A stretch of DNA of 64,000 nt from Ochrobactrum sp. BTU1 (GTDB lineage: Bacteria; Pseudomonadota; Alphaproteobacteria; Rhizobiales; Rhizobiaceae). The translations under genes and the position numbers were made by a program. The stretch lies in NCBI GenBank assembly GCA_018798825.1, contig CP076357.1, forward strand, positions 186,001 through 250,000, written 5' to 3'. The notes below the pieces were generated by a model that made no database searches, was not told where the DNA came from, and was given only the letters and a program-made list of their open reading frames with translations. Positions 1 through 8,876 of the stretch are shown in pieces; position 1 is the first letter of the stretch, and each line of letters opens with the position of its first letter.

Positions 1-150
1 CTTGGCGCCATCATCACCGGCTATGTGCTGGGGCTGGCAGAAGGTTTGACCAAGGTGTTCTATCCCGAAGCTTCCAGCATCGTCATCTTCGTTATCATGG
101 CTATCGTCCTTCTGGTGCGACCCGCCGGACTGTTCGGGAAGGAGGCCTGA
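1..150 (+). CDS. Branched-chain amino acid ABC transporter permease, C-terminal end (LivH-like)
   Basis: This is the last 49 codons of a gene that begins before the window, read in frame 1 to a TGA at 148-150. The residues are hydrophobic and finish with a VRPAGLFGK-type tail, which is characteristic of LivH/LivM permeases of the HAAT importer family in the inner membrane. The next gene, a LivM permease, starts one base after the stop, so the two are co-transcribed and should form the heterodimeric channel. The substrate cannot be read from this fragment. The identity is firm at family level because of the tail motif and the neighbour. Confidence 0.8.
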   Translation, partial: LGAIITGYVLGLAEGLTKVFYPEASSIVIFVIMAIVLLVRPAGLFGKEA

Positions 151-151
151 T

Positions 152-1138
152 ATGACTGATACTGTTCTCAAAGCAACGGCGGCAAACCATCAGGCAAAAG
201 CGCCAGCCCTCAACAGCCTTTCGGCGGTCGTTCTGGCGATTGCGGTGGCTGGATTGATCGTAGCACCCTTCATGGTCTACCCGATCTTCCTGATGAAGAT
301 GCTGTGCTTTGCGCTCTTTGCCTCCGCATTCAATCTGCTGCTCGGCTATACCGGCATTCTATCATTTGGCCATGCAGCCTTCTTTGGCGGTGCTGCCTAT
401 GTGACGGCTCATGCGGTCAAGGAATGGGGTGTAACGCCCGAAATCGGCATCCTGCTTGGCGTGCTGGCCGCGGCATTACTCGGCCTGATCATCGGCTATC
501 TCGCCATCCGTCGTCAGGGCATCTATTCAACGATGATCACGCTTGCGCTTGCGCAGATGTTCTTCTTCTTCTGTCTGCAAGCGGCCTTTACACACGGCGA
601 AGATGGTCTTCAGGGTGTGCCACGCGGCTATCTCTTTGGCTTCATCGACCTTAATCAGCCGATGAATATGTATTATTTTGTGCTGGCTGTGTTTGTGATC
701 GGGGTCTTTGCGATCTGGCGCATCATCAATTCGCCTTTCGGCATGATCCTCAAATCAGTCCGCGAAAACGAAAACCGCGCCGTATCGCTGGGCTATTCCG
801 TCAATCACTACAAGCTTGCAGCCTTTGTCATGTCGGCAGCGCTTGCAGGCCTTGCAGGCGGCATGAAGGCACTTGTCTTCCAGTTTGCAACACTCACCGA
901 TGTGGGCTGGCAGATGTCGGGCGAAGTGATCCTGATGACGCTGCTTGGCGGCATCGGTACACTGATCGGCCCTATCGTCGGCGCAGCCTTCGTAGTCGCT
1001 CTTCAGAACTATCTCGCAACCTCGGACTTCCCCGTGACAATCGTCACTGGTGTCATCTTCATGGCCTGCGTTCTGCTCTTCCGTAGAGGCATCGTAGGCG
1101 AGTTTTATGCTCGGTTCGAGCGAGGCAGAAAGCAATGA
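152..1138 (+). CDS. livM: Branched-chain amino acid ABC transporter permease LivM
   Basis: A 328-residue polytopic inner-membrane protein of the LivM/BPD_transp_2 family. It has about 8-9 hydrophobic segments, the LLLGYTGILSFGHAAFFG stretch near residues 62-80 and a C-terminal GGIGTLIGPIVGA motif, both typical of HAAT permeases. The start ATG follows a strong GGAAGGAGG Shine-Dalgarno about 8 bases upstream and sits one base after the LivH stop. It would pair with LivH, two ATPases and a periplasmic binding protein that lie upstream of the window. The last four bases overlap the thioesterase start, so the enzyme probably acts on the imported substrate. The substrate need not be leucine; HAAT systems also carry amides, urea and betaines. 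Confidence 0.9.
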   Translation: MTDTVLKATAANHQAKAPALNSLSAVVLAIAVAGLIVAPFMVYPIFLMKMLCFALFASAFNLLLGYTGILSFGHAAFFGGAAYVTAHAVKEWGVTPEIGILLGVLAAALLGLIIGYLAIRRQGIYSTMITLALAQMFFFFCLQAAFTHGEDGLQGVPRGYLFGFIDLNQPMNMYYFVLAVFVIGVFAIWRIINSPFGMILKSVRENENRAVSLGYSVNHYKLAAFVMSAALAGLAGGMKALVFQFATLTDVGWQMSGEVILMTLLGGIGTLIGPIVGAAFVVALQNYLATSDFPVTIVTGVIFMACVLLFRRGIVGEFYARFERGRKQ

Positions 1139-1620
1139 CAATTGGAAAGCTCATCTACGGCACTCGCGTAGCAAACGAATGGATTGACTATAACGGCCAT
1201 ATGGCGGATTACGCCTATGGCATCGTATTTTCGCACGCCGCCACCGCTTATATGGAGCGAATTGGCGTTGATACAGCATATCGTGAGGCGACGGATGCCA
1301 CGCTCTATACCTTAGACAGTCGTATCGGTTATTTGAAAGAATGCCATATCAACGAAGCGTTAAACGTTGAAGTGTCTATCCTGGATGCTGACTACAAACG
1401 TATGCATGTGTTTATGCGGCTGTTCAACGCGAATGGAGAAACATTAGCGCTCTGCGAGCAGCTTTTGATGCACGTGAGTAGAGCGAACGAAGTTCCACGG
1501 GCTGTCGATCTGCCGCAAGAAGTGCTTGATTTTGTATTGGCGGACATGGAATATTCGAAGACCGTGGAAAAGCCGGAGTGGCTTAAAGGGCGTGTCGGTC
1601 TGCGAAGAAAGCAGTTTTAG
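1135..1620 (+). CDS. Hot-dog fold thioesterase family protein
   Basis: A 161-residue protein of the 4HBT-like acyl-CoA thioesterase superfamily. The N-terminal DYNGHMADYAYG stretch (residues 18-29) holds the Asp/Asn-Gly-His region that marks the active site in this fold, and the length is normal for a single hot-dog domain. The ATG overlaps the livM stop as ATGA, so translation is coupled to the importer. Related thioesterases occur as the C-terminal domain of L-carnitine dehydrogenases and as free-standing betainyl-CoA thioesterases in Rhizobiales, so carnitine breakdown is one possibility. That is inference; the sequence shows only the fold and the operon link. Confidence 0.75.
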   Translation: MTIGKLIYGTRVANEWIDYNGHMADYAYGIVFSHAATAYMERIGVDTAYREATDATLYTLDSRIGYLKECHINEALNVEVSILDADYKRMHVFMRLFNANGETLALCEQLLMHVSRANEVPRAVDLPQEVLDFVLADMEYSKTVEKPEWLKGRVGLRRKQF

Positions 1621-1937
1621 ACGTTTCATCGTCAGACGAACGTATGGCGATGGGAAAGCGAGTTTATCCGTTCGTGATCCTTCAAAGCGGAGAGCGAATG
1701 TTAGGGATGGCGGTCCGCGGTGTTTCTTATTTGCAATCGGCACCGCTGGTACCTCCTAATTAGTAGAAGTCAGGGGCGGGCTTTCTATTTAGCTTTCTTC
1801 GCTACAGTATCAGCGCTGTTGCGTTTTGGTCTGCCCAAAAGGTTGTTGAATGCTGCATCCTCAACGATATAGTGGGGCAAGCTTTTTGGTGGAATCGCGA
1901 GTGGAAGAGTATTCCAGTAGTGTCGTAGGAGGTTTCT
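1621..1937. other. Intergenic region without a recognisable gene
   Basis: About 317 bases between the thioesterase and a small membrane protein. No convincing reading frame with a ribosome site, RNA gene or strong hairpin was seen. It probably carries the promoter of the small downstream gene. Confidence 0.5.
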
Positions 1938-2156
1938 TTGGGAAAGAATCCACCAGATCGAGGCGATAAGCCGCTTCCACATCGTAGGTCGCCTTCTATA
2001 TGGCCCTATATCGTTCTGCTAATCCTCGCATTTTCAGGTGTATACGCGTATCACCAAATAACGATGATGATCGCAGATTTTGGGAGAATGGCGAATGACT
2101 TCGGCCAATTGTTCAAGTGGTTGTGGTCGTTCATTGGCGAAAAAGATGGTATGTAG
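1938..2156 (+). CDS. Small single-span membrane protein, hypothetical
   Basis: A 72-codon reading frame starting at TTG. The start is chosen because a TAGGAGG Shine-Dalgarno ends five bases before it. The product has a basic, proline-rich N terminus, one hydrophobic segment at about residues 23-40 and a short amphipathic C-terminal tail ending in GEKDGM. An N-in inner-membrane topology fits the positive-inside rule. No family is recognised. The evidence for coding is the strong ribosome site and the clean membrane segment; the gene is otherwise isolated, and the short length leaves real doubt. Confidence 0.45.
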   Translation: MGKNPPDRGDKPLPHRRSPSIWPYIVLLILAFSGVYAYHQITMMIADFGRMANDFGQLFKWLWSFIGEKDGM

Positions 2157-2400
2157 ATTCATTATCCCGGTACAGCGCTAATCTGAAAAAGAGAAACGCC
2201 TGCAAATCAGACCCCGATAGCTTAACAATGCTATCGCCAGCGGAATAAGAGATGCGTGGCGTCCGTCCCTGAGCCTGGTTCTTGTCGGGAATGGGACTTG
2301 ATGGCGGTGGTCGGGCACATCATACTTCGTCAGTACGTCGGTACTCCGCTGTACGATGCCTGTCTGAAGAGTTGACCAATAATGGCAATACAGTCGTTCA

Positions 2401-3207
2401 TCAAATACTAATACTTCTTGTCGCTATGAAGCTGGGAAGGTATCGCTCGATCTTAAATCTCGGATCGGGATGCCGTTCCTCGAAAAAGTGCGTCATCATG
2501 AAGCCGGCGGCGAGTTGCGCACCGATCTGAGACTGTAAGTCGTGCCCGAAAATAATTGGCTCTTTCCGTCTTATTTTCTCATTCAGCTCACGCGGGCTTA
2601 AGTCAGTGAGGTCGGAATAGGGTGTTGGAAAGCGTAGACGAATGAGATCATTGTCATCGGTGGAGTGAGTGCGGTCGGCGATAAAAATCGCAGGATTAAA
2701 GAAACTGCTCATCAGCGCGCCCCCCGTGCGCAATACACGGCGGCATTGATGCCAGACTGGTTTGATATCCTGCACATACTGGTTCGATATCGGATGCAGG
2801 ATGTAGTCGAAAGCACCGGTGGGGAGAGACGAGAGGTCACACATGTCGCCATGCACGATCGCGATCGACAGATCATCGCGGCGAGCAACGATCGCATCCT
2901 TGTTTAACTGCTCCTCCGACAGGTCAAAAACGGTTACTTCTGCACCCGCTGCAGCGAGCACCGGTGCCTGCTGACCACCGGCGGATGCCAGGCAGAGCAC
3001 TTTCTTGCCTTTCACGTCACCAAGCCAATCGGAAGGCAATGGCTGCGGAGTGAGGTATATTTGCCAGACGCCTTGCTTTGCAGCCGCGATGACATGTTGG
3101 CTTACCGGTTGAGACCAGGGGCTGCCCTGTCGAGCCTGATGATCCCAGGCAGAGGCGTTGTGAGCGAGAATTTCAAAATTATTGAATTTTTGTTCCATGA
3201 AATCCAT
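2401..3207 (-). CDS. Class I SAM-dependent methyltransferase
   Basis: A 268-residue cytosolic protein with a Rossmann-type methyltransferase domain. Motif I is seen as VLCLASAGGQQAP near residues 69-81, followed by an acidic end of strand beta-2 (VTVFDLS), then VHGDMCDL and a post-I region FDYILHPISNQYV. The arrangement is that of ubiquinone/UbiE-like class I methyltransferases, but the substrate is not identifiable. The SAGGQ loop replaces the commoner GxGxG. The gene is divergent from an AraC-type regulator with about 60 bases between the preferred starts, so that regulator may control it. A second in-frame Met three codons downstream is an alternative start. Confidence 0.75.
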   Translation of the reverse strand: MDFMEQKFNNFEILAHNASAWDHQARQGSPWSQPVSQHVIAAAKQGVWQIYLTPQPLPSDWLGDVKGKKVLCLASAGGQQAPVLAAAGAEVTVFDLSEEQLNKDAIVARRDDLSIAIVHGDMCDLSSLPTGAFDYILHPISNQYVQDIKPVWHQCRRVLRTGGALMSSFFNPAIFIADRTHSTDDNDLIRLRFPTPYSDLTDLSPRELNEKIRRKEPIIFGHDLQSQIGAQLAAGFMMTHFFEERHPDPRFKIERYLPSFIATRSISI

Positions 3208-3268
3208 TCTTGCTCATCAAGGAAGTCGAAACTACCTTGTCTTTGCCAAAATATACCGTGGAATTGCC

Positions 3269-4051
3269 ATGTCGGAACCTCATCTCACTCTTGCCGATGT
3301 CGCAAGCGTCACGCAGCCAGATAATATCCGGGCGATAGAATGGCAGGAGGAGCAGCCGCGCACCACATTATTGCACTCACATTCGCAAGGGCAACTCATC
3401 GGCAGTCTTGCGGGCATGTTGTCAATCAGCACGCCGCTCGGTTGGTGGGTCGTGCCTACCTCACATGCAATCTGGATCCCACCTAACATCTCGCATGCGG
3501 TGTGCTCTCATGGGCCGTTCAGAGGATGGAGTGTATATGTCAGCGAACCTGATTGTAAAAAATTGCGTTCAACACCTCAAACACTGCGTGTCACAACCCT
3601 GTTGAAGGAACTTGTTCACCGAGTGGCGTTTTGGAATGAAAAGCCTCGGACGGAAAAACAGAAGCGGTTAGGGAGAATTGTAATTGACGAAATTGGCGAT
3701 CTGGTCGAGGAGCCCTTAGGGCTTTCCAATCCAACCGACCCGCGTCTTCGACGGATAGCCGACGCGATATTGGCCGATCTCGCAGACACGCGATCAGTCG
3801 AAGATTTGGCGAGGTGGGGAGGGATTTCCCCACGTACGTTGGCGCGGCGCTTTCAAGCTGAAACCGGCTTGGGTATTGTCGCCTGGCGACAGCGAGCACG
3901 CACGCTAAAGGCGGTCACGATGCTCGCCGATGGCCTTGGGGTCACCACTGTCGCTTTGGATCTCGGTTATAGTAATGTCAGTGCGTTCATTGCGATGTTT
4001 CGCCGCGTAACTGGGCTGACACCTGGGGAGTATCACCATCGTCAACGGTGA
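3269..4051 (+). CDS. AraC family transcriptional regulator with N-terminal cupin
   Basis: A 260-residue DNA-binding regulator. The N-terminal half is a cupin-like sensor domain (HSHSQGQLIGSLAG, then a WWVVPTSHAIWIPP segment typical of AraC_binding/cupin_2 regulators). The C-terminal half has two helix-turn-helix motifs, including LARWGGISPRTLARRFQ and VALDLGYSNVSAFIAMFRR, the second of which carries the usual AraC signature. The frame extends upstream to an ATG at 3182, but that would overlap the divergent methyltransferase and adds a non-homologous tail, so 3269 is preferred. It likely regulates the divergent methyltransferase gene and/or itself. Confidence 0.85.
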   Translation: MSEPHLTLADVASVTQPDNIRAIEWQEEQPRTTLLHSHSQGQLIGSLAGMLSISTPLGWWVVPTSHAIWIPPNISHAVCSHGPFRGWSVYVSEPDCKKLRSTPQTLRVTTLLKELVHRVAFWNEKPRTEKQKRLGRIVIDEIGDLVEEPLGLSNPTDPRLRRIADAILADLADTRSVEDLARWGGISPRTLARRFQAETGLGIVAWRQRARTLKAVTMLADGLGVTTVALDLGYSNVSAFIAMFRRVTGLTPGEYHHRQR

Positions 4052-4063
4052 ATTCGATGGTCA

Positions 4064-4483
4064 TCACCGCGCTTCCAACAATTTCCAGCCATTACCAGAT
4101 GGGTCGCGAAAGCTTGCGTCGACGCCGCCGAAGCGGCTAATGGGCTCCTGGGTGAATTCGACGCCTTTTGCCGTCAAAATTTCATGCGCGGCGCGACAAT
4201 CATCGACCACCATCACCAGCGGCGGCATTGCACCCTTAGCGACGATCTCGTCAAGCAGATCTGAAGTTGCGCCGTTTACTGTGGGCGGTTGCGGCCGGAA
4301 CAACCCGAGTTGGAAGCCGGGCTGGTCTGGAAGCTGAACTGTCAACCAACGATAGTCCCCGCTTTTTGCATCAGTGTGAATTGTAAATCCTAGTTTCCCG
4401 ACATAAAAATCGAGCGCCTCTTCCTGGTCGCGTACATAAATGCCCGCCACCGCTATTGCTTGATTTGTAATTGCTCTGTCCAT
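4064..4483 (-). CDS. VOC family (glyoxalase/bleomycin-resistance fold) protein
   Basis: A 139-residue single-domain vicinal oxygen chelate protein. It shows the N-terminal IAVAGIYVRDQEEALDFY pattern, a central AHEIL region and the C-terminal FRDPSGNGWKLLE motif that supplies a metal-binding glutamate in this fold. The start at 4483 is preferred over 4504 because AGGAG lies seven bases upstream of it. It follows an AraC-type gene on the same strand with 17 bases between stop and start, so the two form an operon. The pair resembles many regulator/VOC units of unknown substrate; dioxygenase, glyoxalase and drug-binding activities are all possible. Confidence 0.8.
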   Translation of the reverse strand: MDRAITNQAIAVAGIYVRDQEEALDFYVGKLGFTIHTDAKSGDYRWLTVQLPDQPGFQLGLFRPQPPTVNGATSDLLDEIVAKGAMPPLVMVVDDCRAAHEILTAKGVEFTQEPISRFGGVDASFRDPSGNGWKLLEAR

Positions 4484-4500
4484 GACTGCTCTCCTGTTTG

Positions 4501-4977
4501 TCATAGACCGCGTTTAGCAGCCTTATCCTGTCGCCGCTTCTCCGAAACTGCTATTGTGAGGTCGGGACGTTGAGCCGCACTGACGAAGCAGTGTGGCACA
4601 CGATTGAGTGGGGGCGTGCCCGCTCTTTCGCTGCTGCGGTGTTCGGAGGGGTTTTCACCTGTGATGTCGTGGAAAACGCGACCGAATGTGCCTAGGCTTG
4701 CCCAGCCAGTCTGAAACGCTATTTCGGTTACCGGCTCTTCGGTATCCCGCAGCATTGCCTTCGCGCGCTCGATCCGGCGGGAAAGAAGATAGCGATGCGG
4801 TGGCACCCCAAACGCCGTCTTGAACGCGCGGGCGAAGTGAGCCTCTGAGACACCGCTTACCTGTGCTAATCGTCGAACGGACCATGACTCATGCGATGCA
4901 GCATCCATTCTGTCCTTAGACCTCAGCAGGCGACGCAAGAGGGCTGGATCTTGTCTTTGATAATTCTTTTTCACCAT
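4501..4977 (-). CDS. AraC family transcriptional regulator (DNA-binding domain only)
   Basis: A 158-residue protein made almost entirely of the AraC/XylS DNA-binding domain at residues 25-117. The two helix-turn-helix units are visible as VRRLAQVSGVSEAHFARAF and VTEIAFQTGWASLGTFGRVF, followed by GENPSEHR. There is no N-terminal ligand domain, and the 40-residue C-terminal tail is basic and unlike known domains. It lies directly upstream of the VOC gene on the same strand and probably controls that unit. A weak ribosome site leaves the exact start uncertain. Confidence 0.85.
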   Translation of the reverse strand: MVKKNYQRQDPALLRRLLRSKDRMDAASHESWSVRRLAQVSGVSEAHFARAFKTAFGVPPHRYLLSRRIERAKAMLRDTEEPVTEIAFQTGWASLGTFGRVFHDITGENPSEHRSSERAGTPPLNRVPHCFVSAAQRPDLTIAVSEKRRQDKAAKRGL

Positions 4978-5208
4978 TTCGCGACTTGCCGAGACCCGTG
5001 GTTGAAAATTCTGGTATGATAAGAAACTCGTACTTAATTACACGATCTCCCCTATAAAGACGTTCTGAATACATTTTTCAACGGACTTCCGTTTATTTGA
5101 AGCATGAAGATACGCGATAATTCGCTTGTCTTGGCGTCCGTACTCATGATTGCCATCAACGCTGATAATTGGTGATGATGTGCGGTCGTGCTGGCTGATT
5201 GGAGGATA

Positions 5209-6078
5209 TTACGGCCGGTGGCGCAGTGCTGTCAGGAAATCTTGGACAGATGCTCGTAATGGCTCGTTTCGTCGATGAAAGGCGATTATTGAGACCGGCG
5301 GCAGATCGGAAATTGGCACTGAAACCAGACCCTGCATCGCGTAGTCTTTCGCGGTCATGGCATCCACTATACCAACTCCGCCACATGCGCGCACTAGGCT
5401 GCATACTGTCCCACAGAAAGGCACGACACAAACTGGGTCATAATTTAACCCTTGAGCGGCAAAAGCATTGCGAATAGTGCCCCCCATGGGTGACCAATCG
5501 GCATTATAACAAACAAGTGGATTTTTCGCGAGAATGGAGCAGCTAAGCGATTTTGACGTAGCCAGCGGATGGTCAGACTGCAGAACCGCCACCAACTGTG
5601 TCTGCCCCACGATATAGGAATGAAACTCGGCCTTTGGTGGTAAAGCCATTTGTAAACCGATGTCAGCTTCCTCTTTGCGTAAGTCCTCCTCAGGTGTGTG
5701 AACCCTTAAAAGCAGGCGCTGTTTCCAGTTATGATAACCAGCTTTCAACAGAACGGGCCCAATAAAACTCTCGACGAGCGCTGGTGTTGCCGAAACTGCG
5801 ACTGGCCGTGACGCGCGATGGCGTAATGTCGATAGTTCAGAGCGCACGAGGGTATGCGTCGAAAAAATCGGCATGGAGAGCGCAAAAAGCTCATTTGCCT
5901 CGCGCGTAGGCTCAAGCCGATTACCGGTCCGATGAAACAGAGAGAAGCCTAGTCTGCTCTCCAGGCGTTTCAATTGTCCGCTGACACTGGGCTGAGATAT
6001 TCCTAGTAAACGGGCGGTTTCTATCGTCGTCCCGACACGCATAAGCGTTCCAAACAGTTCCAGCTCGCGTAAATCCAT
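5209..6078 (-). CDS. LysR family transcriptional regulator
   Basis: A 289-residue LysR-type regulator with the winged helix-turn-helix at residues 1-60 (LFGTLMRVGTTIETARLLGISQ, broken here as LFGTLMRVG then TARLLGISQPSVSGQL) and a periplasmic-binding-like effector domain over about residues 90-285. It is divergent from the peptide-transporter operon with about 140 bases between, so it is the obvious regulator of that operon. The inducer is unknown but is presumably the imported peptide or a product. An inverted repeat next to its start may be the operator. Confidence 0.9.
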   Translation of the reverse strand: MDLRELELFGTLMRVGTTIETARLLGISQPSVSGQLKRLESRLGFSLFHRTGNRLEPTREANELFALSMPIFSTHTLVRSELSTLRHRASRPVAVSATPALVESFIGPVLLKAGYHNWKQRLLLRVHTPEEDLRKEEADIGLQMALPPKAEFHSYIVGQTQLVAVLQSDHPLATSKSLSCSILAKNPLVCYNADWSPMGGTIRNAFAAQGLNYDPVCVVPFCGTVCSLVRACGGVGIVDAMTAKDYAMQGLVSVPISDLPPVSIIAFHRRNEPLRASVQDFLTALRHRP

Positions 6079-6079
6079 T

Positions 6080-6107
6080 ATCAGCCTATTAATAAGAGGT
6101 AGCTGAT
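6080..6107. promoter_or_regulatory. Inverted repeat in the LysR/peptide-transporter divergent promoter
   Basis: ATCAGC and GCTGAT, perfect 6-base arms separated by 16 bases, lie immediately upstream of the lysR start and in the shared divergent promoter. LysR proteins commonly bind such interrupted dyads. The role is inferred from position; the arms are short enough that chance is possible. Confidence 0.35.
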
Positions 6108-6219
6108 TTATTATTATCCTTACATGTGGTTGTTGTCTAATTTCTTCAGTAACGAAGCGGCGGCTATAAAAATAAGGGGACGCCGCTTTAGTGCAAGCAA
6201 ATGGTGTAGGAGCACTCTC

Positions 6220-7728
6220 ATGCTTTTCAAGATCAGCCTAAAGGGCTTTTTCCTTGCGTCTGTTTTTTCGCTTTCCGCCTTCACGGCACAAGCTGATCCA
6301 CTGCGTGTCGCAATCGGTTTTGATCCCATTACACTCGATCCGATTGCAACCAGCGATAATGGTTCGATCTGGACCCAGCTGCTTATTTTTGACACGCTCG
6401 TTCGTCCGGATAAAACAGGCGAGAAGCTCGAACCAGGCCTTGCGGAAAGCTGGACTGTTTCACCAGATGGGTTGACGCTGAACTTTAAGTTGCGAGAAGC
6501 AAAGTTTTCTGACGGCACTCCAGTAACTGCTGAAGACGTCAAATTTTCTATTGAGCGTGCGGCCTCGAAAGAATCCGGTTGGGGCCGATTTTATCGCCCG
6601 ATTACTGGTTTTGAAATTGTCGGCCCCCGTGAAATCACGATGAAGCTCGCCGAACCCTTCACACCGGCCTTCAACAATCTAGGGCTATTTGCGGCTGCTA
6701 TTTTGCCAAAGGCACAGGTGGAAGCCAAAGGAGCAACTTTCTTCGATACGCCGGTTGGCTCAGGTCCTTTCATGCTGAAATCCTGGGTACGGGGCTCGAA
6801 AGTGGAACTGGCTAAAAATCCACATTACTGGCAGCAGGGCAAACCTTTTGTTGAGGAGGCACGTCTTGACGTCGTCACGGAACCTTCAGCGCGCGCCATC
6901 AAACTTGAGGCAGGCGAAGTTGATGTGGCGCTGGATCCACCGGTTAATCAATTAAAGGAGCTTGGCAATAAGGAGGGTATCAGTGTTGGCCAGACTATCC
7001 CTTATCGCGCCGACTTCGTACAGCTCAACACGACACGCAAACCTTTTGATGATGAACGTGTGCGTCAGGCCCTCAACTATGCGATCGACAAGAACGCACT
7101 GGTACAGGGTGTGCTTTATGGGGCTGGCAAACCCGCTGCATCGGCCATGCCTGTCATGGCCTATGCCGATCCGAACCTTGCTCCTTATCCCTATGACCTT
7201 GCCAAAGCCAAAGCGCTTTTGACGGATGCAGGTTATGCAAGTGGTTTTGAAGCACAGCTTGTTGTTGATTCAGGCGCTGCAACCAGCCGAAACGCGGCCA
7301 TTGCGCTTCAAGCAATGCTGCAACAAATTGGTGTGAAGCTTAAAGTTCAGATGCTTGAGGGCGGCACGCAATGGGAAACAACCAAAGCAGGCAATTACGA
7401 CATGTCGGTGTCTTACACGACATCTGACACGATTGATCCCGATCAAATCATTGGGTTTGTAGCCGTTAACCCGGAACGCGCCAACGCTTACCACACCCAG
7501 TGGAAGAACGATCGGCTCAATGAACTTTACACGGAAGAACGTAAGACCGTCGATGGTGAAAAACGCGGCGCAATGTTTAAAGAAATGATCAGTATTCTGC
7601 ATGACGGAGCGCCATATATTTTCCTCTATCATCCTGCAACCGCTTGGGCGGCCCGCAACAATGTAAAAGGCTTTGAAGTATTGCCTACCTCAAATTTCCG
7701 TCTTGAGGATGTGAAACTGGAAAAATGA
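6220..7728 (+). CDS. Peptide ABC transporter substrate-binding protein (SBP_bac_5, DppA-like)
   Basis: A 502-residue exported binding protein of the DppA/OppA family. Residues 1-25 form a signal peptide ending in TAQA, and the mature part opens with the family-typical LRVAIGFDPITLDPI. Further family features are SWTVSPDGLTLNFKLRE and FSDGTPVTAEDVKFSIER. The start at 6220 is chosen because TAGGAG lies just upstream and the product then begins with a proper signal peptide; an upstream ATG at 6124 would add 32 unrelated residues. It feeds the two permeases and two ATPases that follow. A stem-loop after the stop may let it be made in excess over the permeases. Confidence 0.9.
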   Translation: MLFKISLKGFFLASVFSLSAFTAQADPLRVAIGFDPITLDPIATSDNGSIWTQLLIFDTLVRPDKTGEKLEPGLAESWTVSPDGLTLNFKLREAKFSDGTPVTAEDVKFSIERAASKESGWGRFYRPITGFEIVGPREITMKLAEPFTPAFNNLGLFAAAILPKAQVEAKGATFFDTPVGSGPFMLKSWVRGSKVELAKNPHYWQQGKPFVEEARLDVVTEPSARAIKLEAGEVDVALDPPVNQLKELGNKEGISVGQTIPYRADFVQLNTTRKPFDDERVRQALNYAIDKNALVQGVLYGAGKPAASAMPVMAYADPNLAPYPYDLAKAKALLTDAGYASGFEAQLVVDSGAATSRNAAIALQAMLQQIGVKLKVQMLEGGTQWETTKAGNYDMSVSYTTSDTIDPDQIIGFVAVNPERANAYHTQWKNDRLNELYTEERKTVDGEKRGAMFKEMISILHDGAPYIFLYHPATAWAARNNVKGFEVLPTSNFRLEDVKLEK

Positions 7729-7753
7729 GGGATCAATATTCCTCGCGTTTCGC

Positions 7754-7781
7754 CCCTGCTGTCCGCGTTAAGACAGCAGGG
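7754..7781 (+). repeat. Intercistronic hairpin after the peptide-binding protein gene
   Basis: A perfect 10-bp stem (CCCTGCTGTC with GACAGCAGGG) and an 8-base loop lie 25 bases after the binding-protein stop. No uridine run follows, so it is more likely an mRNA-stabilising or partial-termination structure than a full terminator. Binding-protein genes often carry such structures before permease genes. Confidence 0.6.
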
Positions 7782-7937
7782 AGCAATAATCCTGACGCGC
7801 AAAAAATGAACGGCACTTCGTAGCCTAGCCGCCGGCAATTAGGCAAGGTCTGACACTTCTAACGAGTTGTGCCATCCGCATCACGAAAGTCACTTTCGAA
7901 TGCGGATCGACGCCAAAGTCAAACGTTAGCGAACACC

Positions 7938-8873
7938 ATGATCTTTTCCATCTTAAAACGTCTGCTGATGCTGATCCCGGTTCTGTTAGGGATTACACTG
8001 ATCAGCTTCCTGCTTTTGCAGATCGTGCCAGGTGACCCGGCGTCACGTGCAATGGGAACGCGCGCCAGCGCCGAGGAGTTGCAGGCAATGCGAGAACTCT
8101 GGGGGCTCGATAAGCCGATATGGATGCAGTATATCTATTTCCTGCGTGATTGCTTGACGGGCAGCTTCGGCGTTTCGATCTTTCACAAGCAACCAATTAT
8201 TACGCTGGTAATGGAACGATTGCCTTTCACACTTGCGATTGTGGCTTACTCAACCATTATCGCGCTTCTGATCGCACTACCATTTGCCATCACTGCCGCC
8301 ATTTACCGCGGCCGCTTCATCGACAACGTCATCCGTCAGGTCTTTGTTGTGCTCATAGCTATGCCGCCGTTCTGGCTTTGCTATATGCTGATTATCTGGT
8401 TGGCACTCGGCATGGGCTGGTTTGCTACGGGCGGTGTCGGAACCGGCTTCTGGACCAATTTGAATAGGCTATTTCTGCCTTCTCTGGTTGTGGGCCTTTC
8501 AACTGCTGCTCTTATACAGCAGAGCTTGCGCGCAGCCCTGATTGATACGATGAAAGCAGACTATATCGACACCGCGCGCGCAAAAGGTCTTCGGCGTTCG
8601 GAACTTTTTCTCCGGCATGTTTTGCCCAACAGCCTTATTTCTACGATATCCATTATTGGGGTTCGGGTAAGCTGGATCGTCGGGGGTACTGTCGTAGTCG
8701 AGAAAATCTTTTCTGTACCAGGTCTCGGAAGCCTGTTGATCGACGCTATCGTTTCTCGCGATTTGCCAGTGATCCGGGGGCTGACTGTCTTTTTCGCCAT
8801 CATGGTTGTGATTGTCAATCTGATCACCGACATCTGTTACGCGCTGGCCGATCCGCGCGTCAGAATGGAGTAG
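7938..8873 (+). CDS. Peptide ABC transporter permease (DppB-like)
   Basis: A 311-residue inner-membrane permease with six membrane spans. The N terminus (ILKRLLMLIPVLLGI) and the VPGDPA motif are diagnostic of the DppB/OppB family, and the EAA-type coupling loop is visible as DYIDTARAKGL around residue 210. ATG 7938 is preferred to an upstream frame start at 7869 because only the former begins at the family-conserved N terminus. It would form a heterodimer with the DppC-like protein encoded three bases downstream. Confidence 0.9.
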   Translation: MIFSILKRLLMLIPVLLGITLISFLLLQIVPGDPASRAMGTRASAEELQAMRELWGLDKPIWMQYIYFLRDCLTGSFGVSIFHKQPIITLVMERLPFTLAIVAYSTIIALLIALPFAITAAIYRGRFIDNVIRQVFVVLIAMPPFWLCYMLIIWLALGMGWFATGGVGTGFWTNLNRLFLPSLVVGLSTAALIQQSLRAALIDTMKADYIDTARAKGLRRSELFLRHVLPNSLISTISIIGVRVSWIVGGTVVVEKIFSVPGLGSLLIDAIVSRDLPVIRGLTVFFAIMVVIVNLITDICYALADPRVRME

Positions 8874-8876
8874 ATC

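Noticed and set aside
6124..6219. Upstream extension of the peptide-binding protein gene
   Set aside because: ATG 6220 has a good ribosome site and begins a signal peptide; the extension does not.
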